DNA of 64,000 nucleotides from Dehalococcoidia bacterium (GTDB lineage: Bacteria > Chloroflexota > Dehalococcoidia > Tepidiformales > Tepidiformaceae), in contig JAGQHB010000106.1 in assembly GCA_020432045.1 (NCBI GenBank), positions 49,202 through 113,201 on the forward strand, read 5' to 3'. How positions within the stretch are numbered: the stretch's first letter is position 1; the number at the start of each line of letters is the position of its first letter. The position numbers and the translations under genes are program-made. Positions 26,866 through 40,416 of the stretch are shown one piece after another. A model generated the notes under the pieces. That model was not told the DNA's origin. It ran no database searches and was given only the letters and a program-made list of their open reading frames with translations.

Positions 26866-26910
26866 CGATGCCTGATCTCAGAGAGATGACCGTGGGCGGT
26901 CTCGCCCATG

Positions 26911-26916
26911 AGTATA
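26911..26916 (-). promoter_or_regulatory. -10-like element (TATACT) upstream of the mreB operon
   Basis: TATACT on the minus strand, 45 nt before the mreB ATG, in the gap between ligA and mreB. It is a plausible promoter of the five-gene elongasome operon; the -35 is not clear. Confidence 0.35.
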
Positions 26917-26962
26917 CGGGCCCGTGCCGTGGGGGCGAACCAAACGAGCTTCGATTTTCCGG

Positions 26963-29110
<2,148 letters not shown>

Positions 29111-29150
29111 TCATGTACTTGCTGACACCGTGCCGGCGGGGCCCGTAGAG

Positions 29151-29810
29151 ATGGCTGTGCTGACCGCTGTCGTGACTCGGACCGCGACTGGCGAAGAGTT
29201 CGCCGTGGAGTTTGACGGCGATGTGACGATGGGCCGAGGTCGTGATGCGGCAATCCAGCTCGCGGACCCGATGGTGTCCCGCGCTCACGCCACCCTGGTC
29301 ATGCGTGAAGACGGCGCGCTCGTAGTCCGGGACCATGGGAGCACCAACGGCACCGTGGTGAATGGCACGCTCGTGTATGGCGACGTGGCCATCTTCGGAT
29401 GGCCGGTGTCAATCGAAATCGGCCCGTTTCGCGTCGAGATCTCCCCCGCAGAGGAGGAATCGACGTTACGGGGCGAAGTGGTCGGCTGGGAGACGGGTGA
29501 AAGCACATTCGACCCGCCTCCGATCGGCGCCACCTGGCTCGACACCATGAACTGGCGGCTCGTCGTGGACGGCGAGGTAGCGCTGGATGTGCAGTCGGCA
29601 GCGGAATTTACCATCCTGAACTACTTGTGCAGCGTTGCCCCGGGCGTTGTCAGTGCCCAGGACCTCGGCGATGCGGTCTGGGGCGCCGGCCAGTGGGATT
29701 TCTCCATGCTGCAGGGCATCATTGCAGGGATCCGTGGACGTCTCACCGCGGCAGTTCCGGGCCGGCGGGTGATCGTCAACGTCCCGGGGTCGGGCTACCG
29801 GATCGAGTAG
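29151..29810 (+). CDS. FHA domain protein with C-terminal winged-helix DNA-binding domain
   Basis: 219 residues from ATG 29151; GTG 29130 adds 7 residues. Residues about 20-95 form an FHA phosphothreonine-binding domain: VTMGRGRDAAIQLADPMVSRAHATL, then VRDHGSTNGTVVNG (GR, SRxH and N residues conserved). Residues about 125-219 match an OmpR/PhoB-type winged helix: FTILNYLCSVAPGVVSAQDLGDAVWG, IIAGIRGRLTAAVPGRRVIVNVPGSGYRIE. An FHA module placed before a wHTH would couple Ser/Thr phosphorylation to transcription, the mirror image of the EmbR arrangement (wHTH-BTAD-FHA). No Ser/Thr kinase is in the window. It is divergent from ligA. Confidence 0.85.
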   Translation: MAVLTAVVTRTATGEEFAVEFDGDVTMGRGRDAAIQLADPMVSRAHATLVMREDGALVVRDHGSTNGTVVNGTLVYGDVAIFGWPVSIEIGPFRVEISPAEEESTLRGEVVGWETGESTFDPPPIGATWLDTMNWRLVVDGEVALDVQSAAEFTILNYLCSVAPGVVSAQDLGDAVWGAGQWDFSMLQGIIAGIRGRLTAAVPGRRVIVNVPGSGYRIE

Positions 29811-30052
29811 TGGGCGTGGGGCCAGCCAGGCAGCGCCCGAAAGTGCCGCCGCTCTATCCTGCCTGCGGGTCAACTGCCTGACTATGACGAGAGCGAGGAT
29901 GGCTGCGGCAACCTCGGCGAAGAGCGCGGCGAATGTGTCGGCCGGCGCGTCGGCGACCTTGTCGGCGTCGTTGGCAGAATTGGCGCCTTCGCGTTGGATG
30001 AGGGCAGCGGCATAAGCGCACAGGGGCAACGGATTGTGCCTTTCTCGCCTGC

Positions 30053-30058
30053 TACACT
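30053..30058 (+). promoter_or_regulatory. -10-like element (TACACT), leaderless promoter of hisH
   Basis: GCTACACT with TACACT ending 6 nt before GTG 30065, and no ribosome-binding site between them. The same GCTACACT-N6-start pattern is found before ispG and dapF. Confidence 0.5.
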
Positions 30059-30064
30059 CGTCCT

Positions 30065-30730
30065 GTGAGTCAACGAGTTGTGGTCGTCGATTACGACGCC
30101 GGAAACCTTCGCAGCGTCGCGCGCGCCGTCGCGAGCGTGAGCGGGCTTGCGCCGGTGGTTTCTGCTGACCCGGCGGACATTGACACCGCGGATGCCGTCA
30201 TCCTCCCGGGCGTTGGCGCCGCCGCCGATACCATGCTGAAGCTTCGCGAACGCCGACTTGTCGCCCCGCTGCACGACTACCTCGGCGCTGGGCGCCCGTT
30301 TCTCGGCGTCTGTATGGGGCTCCAGGCGCTGTTCGATTGGTCGGACGAGGGCGGCGGGCAGGAATGCCTGGGAACCGTTCATGGCAAAGTCTGCCACTTC
30401 CCGTTGGACAAGGGCCTGAAAGTGCCCCACATGGGCTGGAACACTGTGAAATGGCTGCAGCCACATCCGTTGACCGACGGCATCCCCTCGGAGAGCGCCT
30501 TTTATTTCGTCCACAGCTTCTATCCCGATCCGGTCGACATGAGCGTGGTGTTGGGCGCGACAGAGTACGGGGTGACATTCCCGAGCGTTGTCGCGCAGGG
30601 CAACGTGATCGCGACCCAATTCCACCCCGAGAAGAGCGGCGACAACGGACTCCGTCTCTACGGCAACTTTCTCGACTGGGCGCGGCAGGGAATGCCTGAA
30701 TCCGCGGCCAGTGCCGGAGGCATGCGCTGA
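30065..30730 (+). CDS. hisH: Imidazole glycerol phosphate synthase, glutamine amidotransferase subunit
   Basis: 221 residues from GTG 30065. It supplies ammonia from glutamine to HisF for imidazole ring formation in histidine synthesis. VVVVDYDAGNLRSV and DAVILPGVGAA begin the class I amidotransferase fold. GVCMGLQALF holds the nucleophilic Cys, and ATQFHPEKSG gives the His and Glu of the triad. PHMGWN and FYFVHSFY are HisH-specific. It heads a hisH-hisA-hisF block; hisA starts 8 bp after its stop. Confidence 0.96.
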   Translation: MSQRVVVVDYDAGNLRSVARAVASVSGLAPVVSADPADIDTADAVILPGVGAAADTMLKLRERRLVAPLHDYLGAGRPFLGVCMGLQALFDWSDEGGGQECLGTVHGKVCHFPLDKGLKVPHMGWNTVKWLQPHPLTDGIPSESAFYFVHSFYPDPVDMSVVLGATEYGVTFPSVVAQGNVIATQFHPEKSGDNGLRLYGNFLDWARQGMPESAASAGGMR

Positions 30731-30738
30731 GCTTCACC

Positions 30739-31461
30739 GTGATCCCCGCGATCGACCTCCGTGGCGGCCGCTGCGTCCGCCTCCTGCAGGGAGACTACGC
30801 CCAGGAGACCGCCTATTCCGACGACCCGGTCGGGATGGCCGTGAAATGGCAAGAGCTTGGCGCACCGATGCTGCATGTCGTCGACCTTGACGGCGCCAGG
30901 GCTGGTTGGCGCGTGCAAGCGGATGCGGTTGCGGCGATCTGTGCTGCGCTCTCCATTCCAGTCGAGGTTTCCGGCGGAGTGCGAACCTTGGAGAACATTC
31001 GCGACGCACTGAAGCGCGGGGCCAGCCGCGTGCAGGTTGGGAGTGCCGCCGTCGGCGACCCCGAGATGCTGCGCGCTGCCTGTGCGGCCTACCCTGAAGC
31101 GATCGTCGTCTCGATTGACGCGAAAGGCGGCGAAGTAATGACCGACGGCTGGACGAAAGGCGGAGGAGTCGCCGCACTCGCCCTCGCCCACCGCGTGGTG
31201 AGAGATGGCGCGCCGCGGATCATGTACACCGATATCGCCCGCGACGGCTCGCTTCAGGGGCCGAACATCGACTCGTTGCGGGCAATGGTGGCAGCCGTCC
31301 CCGTGCCCGTGATCGCTTCCGGCGGGATTACGACGATCGAGCAGCTTCGTGCCGTCATGGCGACCGGGTGCGAGGGTGCAATCATCGGTAAAGCGCTGTA
31401 CGAGGGACAGATAGACCTGCGCGAAGCACTAGCCGCCGCACGGCGCACCGGAGGGCAGTAG
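30739..31461 (+). CDS. hisA: Phosphoribosylformimino-5-aminoimidazole carboxamide ribotide isomerase
   Basis: 240 residues from GTG 30739. It catalyses the Amadori-type isomerisation of ProFAR to PRFAR, the substrate of HisF/HisH. It is a (beta/alpha)8 barrel. [20 protein letters not shown] has the first catalytic Asp. [15 protein letters not shown] and [16 protein letters not shown] carry the second Asp. [16 protein letters not shown] and [13 protein letters not shown] bind phosphate. It belongs to the his block and is followed 2 bp later by hisF. Confidence 0.96.
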   Translation: MIPAIDLRGGRCVRLLQGDYAQETAYSDDPVGMAVKWQELGAPMLHVVDLDGARAGWRVQADAVAAICAALSIPVEVSGGVRTLENIRDALKRGASRVQVGSAAVGDPEMLRAACAAYPEAIVVSIDAKGGEVMTDGWTKGGGVAALALAHRVVRDGAPRIMYTDIARDGSLQGPNIDSLRAMVAAVPVPVIASGGITTIEQLRAVMATGCEGAIIGKALYEGQIDLREALAAARRTGGQ

Positions 31462-31463
31462 CG

Positions 31464-32228
31464 ATGCTCATGCGCAGGATCATCCCCTGTTTCGACGTAC
31501 ACCTCGGCCGGGTGGTGAAGGGCGTTTCGTTCGTGGAACTTCGCGATGCCGGTGATCCGGTGGAGCTCGCGCGTCTCTACGACCGCGAAGGCGCCGACGA
31601 GCTCGTGTTTCTCGATATCACCGCATCTCACGAGAATCGCGCCACCGTCTACGATATGGTCGCGGCGACCGCGGGCCAGGTGTTCATCCCGTTTACAGTT
31701 GGCGGAGGGATCCGTACGCCTGAAGACATGAAGGTGATGCTGGAACTGGGCGCGGACAAAGTGAGTGTGAATTCAGCGGCCGTTGCGAACCCCTCGCTCG
31801 TCAACGAGGGCGCGTACCGTTTTGGTAGCCAGTGCATCGTGGTCGCAATTGACGCACGCCGGGTGCCGGGGCAGATGGAAAAGTGGGAGGTCTACACTCA
31901 TGGCGGCCGAAACCCCGCGGGGCTCGATGCCGTCGAGTGGGCTCGTGACGTGGTCGCTCGCGGCGCGGGGGAGCTGCTGGTGACCAGCATGGACACGGAT
32001 GGCCACAAAAAGGGCTACGACAACGCGATGCTGCGCGCGATCAGCGAGGCCGTGACCGTGCCTGTCGTCGCATCCGGCGGCGCCGGTGGGCCCGAACACA
32101 TGGTTGAAGCGTTGACCGTGGGCAAGGCCGATGCGGTGCTCGCCGCGAGTATTTTTCACTTCGGGACGTACTCCATCCGGCAGGTCAAGGAGCACCTGCG
32201 CGATGCGGGTGTCCCGGTCCGGCTTTAG
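31464..32228 (+). CDS. hisF: Imidazole glycerol phosphate synthase, cyclase subunit
   Basis: 254 residues from ATG 31464. With HisH it converts PRFAR and ammonia to IGP and AICAR. It is a (beta/alpha)8 barrel. [17 protein letters not shown] has the catalytic Asp; the family usually has KDG where this protein has [22 protein letters not shown] (second Asp) and [18 protein letters not shown] follow. [13 protein letters not shown] is also characteristic. Length is normal (about 255). A RibD-like reductase gene follows 20 bp later. Confidence 0.96.
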   Translation: MLMRRIIPCFDVHLGRVVKGVSFVELRDAGDPVELARLYDREGADELVFLDITASHENRATVYDMVAATAGQVFIPFTVGGGIRTPEDMKVMLELGADKVSVNSAAVANPSLVNEGAYRFGSQCIVVAIDARRVPGQMEKWEVYTHGGRNPAGLDAVEWARDVVARGAGELLVTSMDTDGHKKGYDNAMLRAISEAVTVPVVASGGAGGPEHMVEALTVGKADAVLAASIFHFGTYSIRQVKEHLRDAGVPVRL

Positions 32229-32248
32229 GTTCAGGGGGCCGGGGCTCG

Positions 32249-32980
32249 ATGCCGAAACCGGACTACACTTCGCTCGATCTTCCGGAGCCTCCCGGCGACC
32301 GGCCATATGTGCTCCTCAATATGGTCATGTCGATCGACGGCAAGGTGGTCATCGAAGAAACGGAGCAGGGGATCGGGTCGGCCGTGGATCAGCGGCTGAT
32401 GCGCGAACTGCGCGTCAATGCTGACATTATCCTGAACGGCGCGTCCACACTCCGAAAGAGCGGATCATCGCCGCGGCTCGGCGGGATCCAGGAGTTGGAG
32501 CAGATCCGGGCCGAGCGGGGACTGACACGGTTCCCCGTTGTTGCGACGCTCTCGGCGTCTGGAAACCTTCCGCTCGAACGGATCTTCTTCACGGCCGGCG
32601 ACTTTCAGGCTGTCATTTATCTTTCGGAGGTCGCACCGGAAGTTCGTCGCCGGGCGATCGAAGCAACAGGACGGTCCGTTGTGACCGTCCCCAGGGGTGG
32701 TGAGGTCCCTTCAATGCTCCGTCACATGCGGAACGAGCTGGGTGCGAAGGTGTTGCTTCTCGAAGGTGGGCCAACACTCAATGCGCAGTTCTTCCGCGAA
32801 AACGCGGTTGATGAGGTCTTCCTAACAGTGGGGCCGGTGATCGTCGGCGGGTCTGACACGATTACGCCCGTCGAAGGCACGCCCTATCTGCGAGCCACGG
32901 CACCACGGCTGGACCTTATCAGCGCGGTGCCGCTCGAGGAATCCGGGGAAGTCTTTCTGCGCTACCGGGTACGGCACTGA
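32249..32980 (+). CDS. RibD C-terminal/dihydrofolate reductase-like reductase
   Basis: 243 residues from ATG 32249. The fold is that of the RibD reductase domain. PYVLLNMVMSIDGKVVIE opens the NADPH-binding core. LRVNADIILNGASTLRKSGSSPRL is followed by PVVATLSASGNLPL, and KVLLLEGGPTLNAQFFRENAVDEVFLTVGPVIVGG is the most typical block. Stand-alone members reduce the pyrimidine intermediate in riboflavin synthesis or have unknown pteridine/flavin-related substrates. The deaminase domain of RibD is absent. It lies between his genes and menG, which does not point to either pathway. Confidence 0.88.
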   Translation: MPKPDYTSLDLPEPPGDRPYVLLNMVMSIDGKVVIEETEQGIGSAVDQRLMRELRVNADIILNGASTLRKSGSSPRLGGIQELEQIRAERGLTRFPVVATLSASGNLPLERIFFTAGDFQAVIYLSEVAPEVRRRAIEATGRSVVTVPRGGEVPSMLRHMRNELGAKVLLLEGGPTLNAQFFRENAVDEVFLTVGPVIVGGSDTITPVEGTPYLRATAPRLDLISAVPLEESGEVFLRYRVRH

Positions 32981-33041
32981 CGCGGCGCGTGAGGTCGACC
33001 GGCTCGCACATCACAACGGCGACCGGTGAGAGAATGCCAGC

Positions 33042-33740
33042 GTGACAGGAGTGCTCCCCCCAGCCGAAGAAAAGGCACGCTCGGTTCAGCGCATGTTCGA
33101 CCGGATTGCGCCGCAGTACGACCGCGTCAATCGCGTGATGACCGGGCGGCGGGATCAGGCATGGCGCGTGGCACTCGTACGGCGGTTGCGGATTGGGCCA
33201 GGAGACACCGTCCTTGACCTTGCCTGCGGTACCGGTGACTTCGCTGAGATCGCGCGGAAGGCCGGCGCTACGGTGATTGCGCTCGATTTCGCGCGCAGGA
33301 TGCTGCTCCAGGGAGCAGGCCGGCACGTGGGCGCGATGGCGTTCGTCCAGGGCGATGCGTTGCAGTTGCCGCTCGCCTCGCGTTCTATCGACGCCGTCGT
33401 GTCGGGGTTCGCGCTTCGCAACTTTACGTCGCTGCCGCCGGTCTTCGCCGAGTTGCACCGCATATTGAGACCGGGCGGGCGCGCGGGCCTGCTGGAAGTC
33501 GACCGTCCGCGGAATGCTGCGCTCCGCGCTGGCCACGGGGTGTACTTCAACCGGGTAGTACCCGTGATCGGCGGCCTGCTCTCTGACCGGGCGGCATACC
33601 GTTATCTGCCGGCATCGGCGAGCTACCTGCCGCCGGAGCTGGAGTTGCTCGAAATGCTGCGGTCTGCCGGGTTTGGAAAGATGCAGAAGAAGAACCACAT
33701 GATGGGAGCGATCCAGTCCATCGCGGCGGTGCGCACATGA
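33042..33740 (+). CDS. menG: Demethylmenaquinone methyltransferase (UbiE/MenG family)
   Basis: 232 residues from GTG 33042. SAM-dependent C-methylation of the quinone ring is the last step of menaquinone synthesis. QRMFDRIAPQYDRVNRVMTGRRDQAWR is the family N-terminus. TVLDLACGTGDFAEIARKAG is the SAM motif I. VSGFALRNFTSLPPVFAELHRILRPGGRAGLLEV and a YLPASASYLP segment are diagnostic. The stop overlaps the start of menA (ATGA), matching a menaquinone function rather than ubiquinone. GAGAAT, a weak -10, lies 6 nt before the GTG. Confidence 0.93.
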   Translation: MTGVLPPAEEKARSVQRMFDRIAPQYDRVNRVMTGRRDQAWRVALVRRLRIGPGDTVLDLACGTGDFAEIARKAGATVIALDFARRMLLQGAGRHVGAMAFVQGDALQLPLASRSIDAVVSGFALRNFTSLPPVFAELHRILRPGGRAGLLEVDRPRNAALRAGHGVYFNRVVPVIGGLLSDRAAYRYLPASASYLPPELELLEMLRSAGFGKMQKKNHMMGAIQSIAAVRT

Positions 33741-34642
33741 GTGTTGCGGCTTCGGCCCGGCCCGGGAAAGCTGCTGCATGGAAGCTCGCGGTGCGTTTGC
33801 CCACGCTCCCGGCCGCGGTCGCTCCCGTGCTCGTTGGGACGGGTGTGGCGATAGCCGATCGTGAATTCAGCCTTGGCCCCGCTCTCGCCGCGATGATCGG
33901 TGCGCTGTTCCTGCAGGTCGGCGCCAATTTCGCGAACGACGTCTTCGACTTCCGGCGAGGGGCAGATACGGAGGCCCGGCTGGGACCGCCCCGGGTTACG
34001 CAGATGGGCCTCCTGACGCAGCGCGAAGTCTTCCTGGGCATGGCGGGTGCATTCGCGGTGGCCATGCTTGCGGGTGTCTACCTGCTGGCGGTGGCTGGAT
34101 GGCCCATCGTCGCTGTCGGTCTCGCGAGCATTGTTGCGGCCGTGATCTATACCGGTGGGCCCTGGCCCATCGGCTACCACGCACTGGGGGACGTGTTCAC
34201 CTTCGTCTTCTTCGGACTGGTGGCCGTCGCCGGTACGTATTTCGTGCAGGCGGCCAGCATCTCGGGAGTCGCCCTGCTCGCTTCTGTGCCGATGGGCTGT
34301 ACGGTCACGATGATCCTGGTCGTCAACAACCTCCGTGATGTCGATACGGACCGCCTCGCGAAGAAGACAACCCTGGCGGTAATAATCGGCAAGAGGGCTA
34401 CGCGGGGCTGGTACGCGCTCCTGGCCGCCGTCGCTTTCGTGGTGGCTTTCCTGTTGTGGCCCCTCGCCGGAATGTCCCCGGCACTGATGGTGACGCTTGG
34501 CGCACTCTGGTTCCTTCGCCCACCGCTTCGGGCCGTGATCGGTGGTGTGGAGGGTCGGTCGCTGAACCTGGCGCTAAAGGCGACGGCCCGTTTCCACCTG
34601 GTCTTCGGTCTGCTGTTTGCTCTGGGGCTGGCCCTGTCGTGA
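33737..34642 (+). CDS. menA: 1,4-dihydroxy-2-naphthoate prenyltransferase MenA
   Basis: 301 residues from ATG 33737, coupled to menG by ATGA. It is a UbiA-superfamily membrane protein with about nine helices. The first Asp-rich motif is NFANDVFDFRRGADTE (NDxxDxxxD), and the second is NNLRDVDTDRLAKKTTLAV. It attaches the polyprenyl chain to DHNA, giving demethylmenaquinone, the substrate of the adjacent MenG. TLPAAVAPVLVGTGVA near the N-terminus is typical of MenA. Confidence 0.93.
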   Translation: MSVAASARPGKAAAWKLAVRLPTLPAAVAPVLVGTGVAIADREFSLGPALAAMIGALFLQVGANFANDVFDFRRGADTEARLGPPRVTQMGLLTQREVFLGMAGAFAVAMLAGVYLLAVAGWPIVAVGLASIVAAVIYTGGPWPIGYHALGDVFTFVFFGLVAVAGTYFVQAASISGVALLASVPMGCTVTMILVVNNLRDVDTDRLAKKTTLAVIIGKRATRGWYALLAAVAFVVAFLLWPLAGMSPALMVTLGALWFLRPPLRAVIGGVEGRSLNLALKATARFHLVFGLLFALGLALS

Positions 34643-34752
34643 CGTGCCCACTCGCGAACATCCGTTCTTCTCTGCTAGGCTAGAGAGGACCGTGCCGTAG
34701 CGGCAGCGCATGCCGCCATCCGCGCCCGGGACCTGTAGCTCGGAAGGCGCCG

Positions 34753-37851
<3,099 letters not shown>

Positions 37852-37877
37852 CGCGTGGCCGCCGGCCGCCGGCCCTC

Positions 37878-38624
37878 TCACGCCAGGCTGGCAATGAATT
37901 CGTTGATCACGGCGGCGCCCCTGGCCGGGTCCTGGCACATCCACCAGTGGCCGAGGCCCTGGAGTACAGCGACGCTTGAACCGGTGCGGGCGGCAGTCCG
38001 CTTCGCCAATACCTCGCCGCCAGTAAAGTGATCCTCCGTCGGGATGATGACGAGGCTGGGGAGCGTGGCTGCCTTCGAGAGATCCTTGCCCCACGCTGTC
38101 ATCGCCGGCTGTGCAGCCGAGCGGTAGAGCGAGAGGATGCAGCGAGCCATCGCCTCGTCCGCGCCCGCAGCGACGCGCGCAGCGACATCCTTCGTCATGC
38201 CAAGCGTCTCGTATCGTGCCGCGCGCGCTTCGAGCGGCGACGTGACCATCTGGCGCACGGCTTCCTCACCCACACCAGGTTTCTGCCAGGCCTGGGCCAT
38301 CTCATGCCACACGTATTCGGGGTCAAAGCAGCCAGCGATGTCGGTAGTCCACGAGCGGATGAGTTCCGGCCGGGCGTTTGCCATCCGGACGACGTGCCCT
38401 CCGCCCCAGTCGTGCCCGATAAGGTCGATCGGACCGGGGAGTTTCGCCACCTCCGCTGTCAGCCAGTTGGCATAGTCATCGGACGTGGCACCAAAGTCGG
38501 CTGGCACGGGTGAGCCGAAACCGGGCGGCGAGAGCGCAATGACGTCATTGCTAGAGAGATGTTTCCGCATCTCGTCCCAGATGGCGTCGGTTTCGGGGTT
38601 TCCGTGAACGAGGACGATAGTCAT
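37878..38624 (-). CDS. Alpha/beta hydrolase with Asp nucleophile motif (epoxide hydrolase/haloalkane dehalogenase type)
   Basis: 248 residues from ATG 38624. TIVLVHGNPETDAIWDEM carries the HGNP oxyanion loop, and VIALSPPGFGSPVP is the usual second strand. LIGHDWGGGHVVRMA is a GHDWGG elbow in which Asp, not Ser, is at the nucleophile position, as in epoxide hydrolases and haloalkane dehalogenases. VIIPTEDHFTGG offers the acid and LQGLGHWWMCQDP the catalytic His. A short helical lid lies between. The substrate is unknown. It converges with uvrA and may share a transcript with the two genes to its right. Confidence 0.82.
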   Translation of the reverse strand: MTIVLVHGNPETDAIWDEMRKHLSSNDVIALSPPGFGSPVPADFGATSDDYANWLTAEVAKLPGPIDLIGHDWGGGHVVRMANARPELIRSWTTDIAGCFDPEYVWHEMAQAWQKPGVGEEAVRQMVTSPLEARAARYETLGMTKDVAARVAAGADEAMARCILSLYRSAAQPAMTAWGKDLSKAATLPSLVIIPTEDHFTGGEVLAKRTAARTGSSVAVLQGLGHWWMCQDPARGAAVINEFIASLA

Positions 38625-38702
38625 CGGACACCTCACTGCAGCATTCGCGCTTGAAGGGCGCGTGCCCGGCAGTCTAGCGCAGGCGCTTGTGGGCCGAGAG
38701 AA

Positions 38703-39206
38703 TCAGTTGGAGCCCTCCAGTTCGACGATCAGCACGGCCCGTTCCGGGTCCACCGCATGGATGTTGACGCGAGCGACACCTTCCATCCCGGCCAGGCGTT
38801 CGCGAAACCCGAGGAGCTGGCCCGGCGAGCGGCCACGGACACGCACTTCTAGAGAGGCTGGTTCCAGTTCGGGCTCGGCGGAACGTTGGCCCTTGAGCCC
38901 GCGAGTGGTGAGCACGTCCAGGCCGTTGATCAACTGTTCGAGCGTCGCCTGTGCGTCCGCGTATTCGTCGCGGAGTGCGAGCAGCGGTGCCACCACCTGC
39001 TCCCGGAGCCCGAAGAGCAATGACGCCGGCATCGAACCGGGCTCCACCGGCTCAGCGGGCCCAGTTTCGTCGAGTGATTCAAGGTCTTCCAGCCGCGCGA
39101 GCAACGCTTCGTAGTCGGCGCGCAGTTCATCGTAGCGACGCCGCAGCTGACCGAGGGCCATGCTTTCGGGGTCCATCGGGTCGCCCTCATCCTGTCCGTT
39201 CACCAT
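38703..39206 (-). CDS. Hypothetical protein with N-terminal coiled coil
   Basis: 167 residues if the GTG at 39206 is used; ATG 39176 and ATG 39161 are alternatives. Residues about 15-45 (LGQLRRRYDELRADYEALLARLEDLESL) and 65-100 are strongly helical and likely coiled coil. The C-terminal ~55 residues (LEVRVRGRSPGQLLGFRERL, GVARVNIHAVDPERAVLIVELEG) read as beta-alpha-beta-beta, like a small ferredoxin-like domain. No family is recognised. It lies 71 bp downstream of the atypical response regulator on the same strand, so it could act with it. Confidence 0.65.
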   Translation of the reverse strand: MVNGQDEGDPMDPESMALGQLRRRYDELRADYEALLARLEDLESLDETGPAEPVEPGSMPASLLFGLREQVVAPLLALRDEYADAQATLEQLINGLDVLTTRGLKGQRSAEPELEPASLEVRVRGRSPGQLLGFRERLAGMEGVARVNIHAVDPERAVLIVELEGSN

Positions 39207-39277
39207 TTGTACACGCTTCCGTCGAGGCTACGGCGCGTTGGTGGAGGAGAGGTGGAGATGCAGGGATAGCCGCCGGT

Positions 39278-40057
39278 TCAGGCTGTGCGGGCCACCCGCT
39301 GACCGCGGTCGCTGCCGCCATCAAGGCGATATCCCATCCCGCGGACGGTGACGAGGTAGCGCGGTTCGATTTCGTCGGGTTCCAGCTTGCGGCGGATTCG
39401 GCGGACGTAGACCTTGAAAACATCCTGCGCTTCGCGGGGCCGGTACTCGTAGTCGTCGCTGACGGCGTTGAGGATTTCGTGGGGCCGAAGCACGCGGCCG
39501 CTGTTGCGCGCCATGTGGACGATGATGCGGTACTCGGAGGCCGTGAGGGGCACGTACTCGCCCTGGCGGGAAACCTCACAACGATCCGTGTCGATCGAGA
39601 GGTCGCCGATCTGCATAAAGCCGCATTCGGACTCGACGCTTGTCGAGGCCGGGTTACGGCGGCGAAGCACCGCCTGTACCTGCGCGGTGACGACGCGTTC
39701 GTCAGCGTCCATTTGGAGGCAGGCATCGGCACCGGCATGGAGGCTGGCGCTTACCAATTCTGGCGTTGCATCGGGAAGGAGAGCTATCAGCGGTGCACCG
39801 GTGGCAGCCAGTTCGCCAAGATAGACGACGGATTCTGGCCTGTCGGTCGTGACCACGCAGGCCACCAGATCAAACTCGCCTTGAAGCGAGTTACGGCCCG
39901 CGATGAGCATGGGCGCACGTTCAAGGACGGCGAAGCCGACCCTGTGCAGGGAACGAGTGAAGTGCAGGGCTACGTCCTCGGGCAGAGCCACGAGGAGACA
40001 GCTCCTGAACTGGACCGGTTGAGCGCCCCTGGGGGCATCGGCGCTCGAAGGTGCCAT
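39278..40057 (-). CDS. OmpR/PhoB-type response regulator with degenerate receiver domain
   Basis: 259 residues from ATG 40057. The C-terminal domain (about 150-245) is a standard winged helix: VPLTASEYRIIVHMARNSGRVLRPHEIL, VYVRRIRRKLEPDEIEPRYLVTVRGMGYRLDGG. The N-terminal half has receiver-like length and pattern (SCLLVALPEDVALHFTRSLHRVGFAVLE, then FDLVACVVTTDRPES). It lacks the paired acidic residues, and Val sits where the phospho-acceptor Asp should be. ATGAPLIALLPDATPELVSASLHAGADACLQMD is the normal late receiver pattern. The regulator is therefore probably not controlled by a histidine kinase. No kinase gene lies nearby. It diverges from methylmalonyl-CoA mutase. Confidence 0.88.
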   Translation of the reverse strand: MAPSSADAPRGAQPVQFRSCLLVALPEDVALHFTRSLHRVGFAVLERAPMLIAGRNSLQGEFDLVACVVTTDRPESVVYLGELAATGAPLIALLPDATPELVSASLHAGADACLQMDADERVVTAQVQAVLRRRNPASTSVESECGFMQIGDLSIDTDRCEVSRQGEYVPLTASEYRIIVHMARNSGRVLRPHEILNAVSDDYEYRPREAQDVFKVYVRRIRRKLEPDEIEPRYLVTVRGMGYRLDGGSDRGQRVARTA

Positions 40058-40416
40058 GTCAGGTCTCTTTGCGTAAGGTTGAGCGAAAGTATACAGATCG
40101 TTCGAGTTGTGTGAAGACTCTGCCTTATGACTATTGCGTTTCGTGTTTCGATCCTGCGAGGGTCCGGGCGGTTCGCGGCGTCCGCTCCGTGCCAGAAGTC
40201 GCAGGAACTTGGGCTGCTGCCGGTAAAGACGGTAACAGCCAGCAGTCGCCGGCGGCCAAACCGTCCGTGCTCGAGTTTGAAGAGGCATGCCTCCGCCAAG
40301 TGTCGGCGTGCCTGCAAAACCCGCCCGATCGCCGCGGTCAAGTTTTCCCAGTCTTCGGGCCGCTCTTATACTCGCGACATATTGCGGGCGCATAGCCCGT
40401 CAACGCGGGGTGGGTG
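40058..40416. promoter_or_regulatory. Divergent intergenic region between response regulator and methylmalonyl-CoA mutase
   Basis: 359 bp without a convincing gene. It holds two outward-facing -10-like TATACT boxes. One is at 40089-40094 on the minus strand, 31 nt before the regulator start. The other is at 40367-40372 on the plus strand, with TTTTCC 18 bp upstream. A 5-bp hairpin (CGGGC, loop of 5, GCCCG) at 40385-40399 lies in the mutase leader. No larger repeat or riboswitch was recognised in the middle 200 bp. Confidence 0.5.

Noticed and set aside
29466..30029. Minus-strand frame whose first ~55 residues look like a small membrane protein (AALFAEVAAAILALVIVRQ)
   Set aside because: It has only a TTG start without a good ribosome-binding site and runs 340 bp into the FHA gene on the other strand; the rest is low-complexity shadow. 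I see no other gene in 29811-30064.
37852..37877. GGCCGCCGGCCGCCGGCC repeat after uvrA as a terminator
   Set aside because: It is a GC-rich repeat, but it forms no single clear hairpin with a T tract; too short to call.
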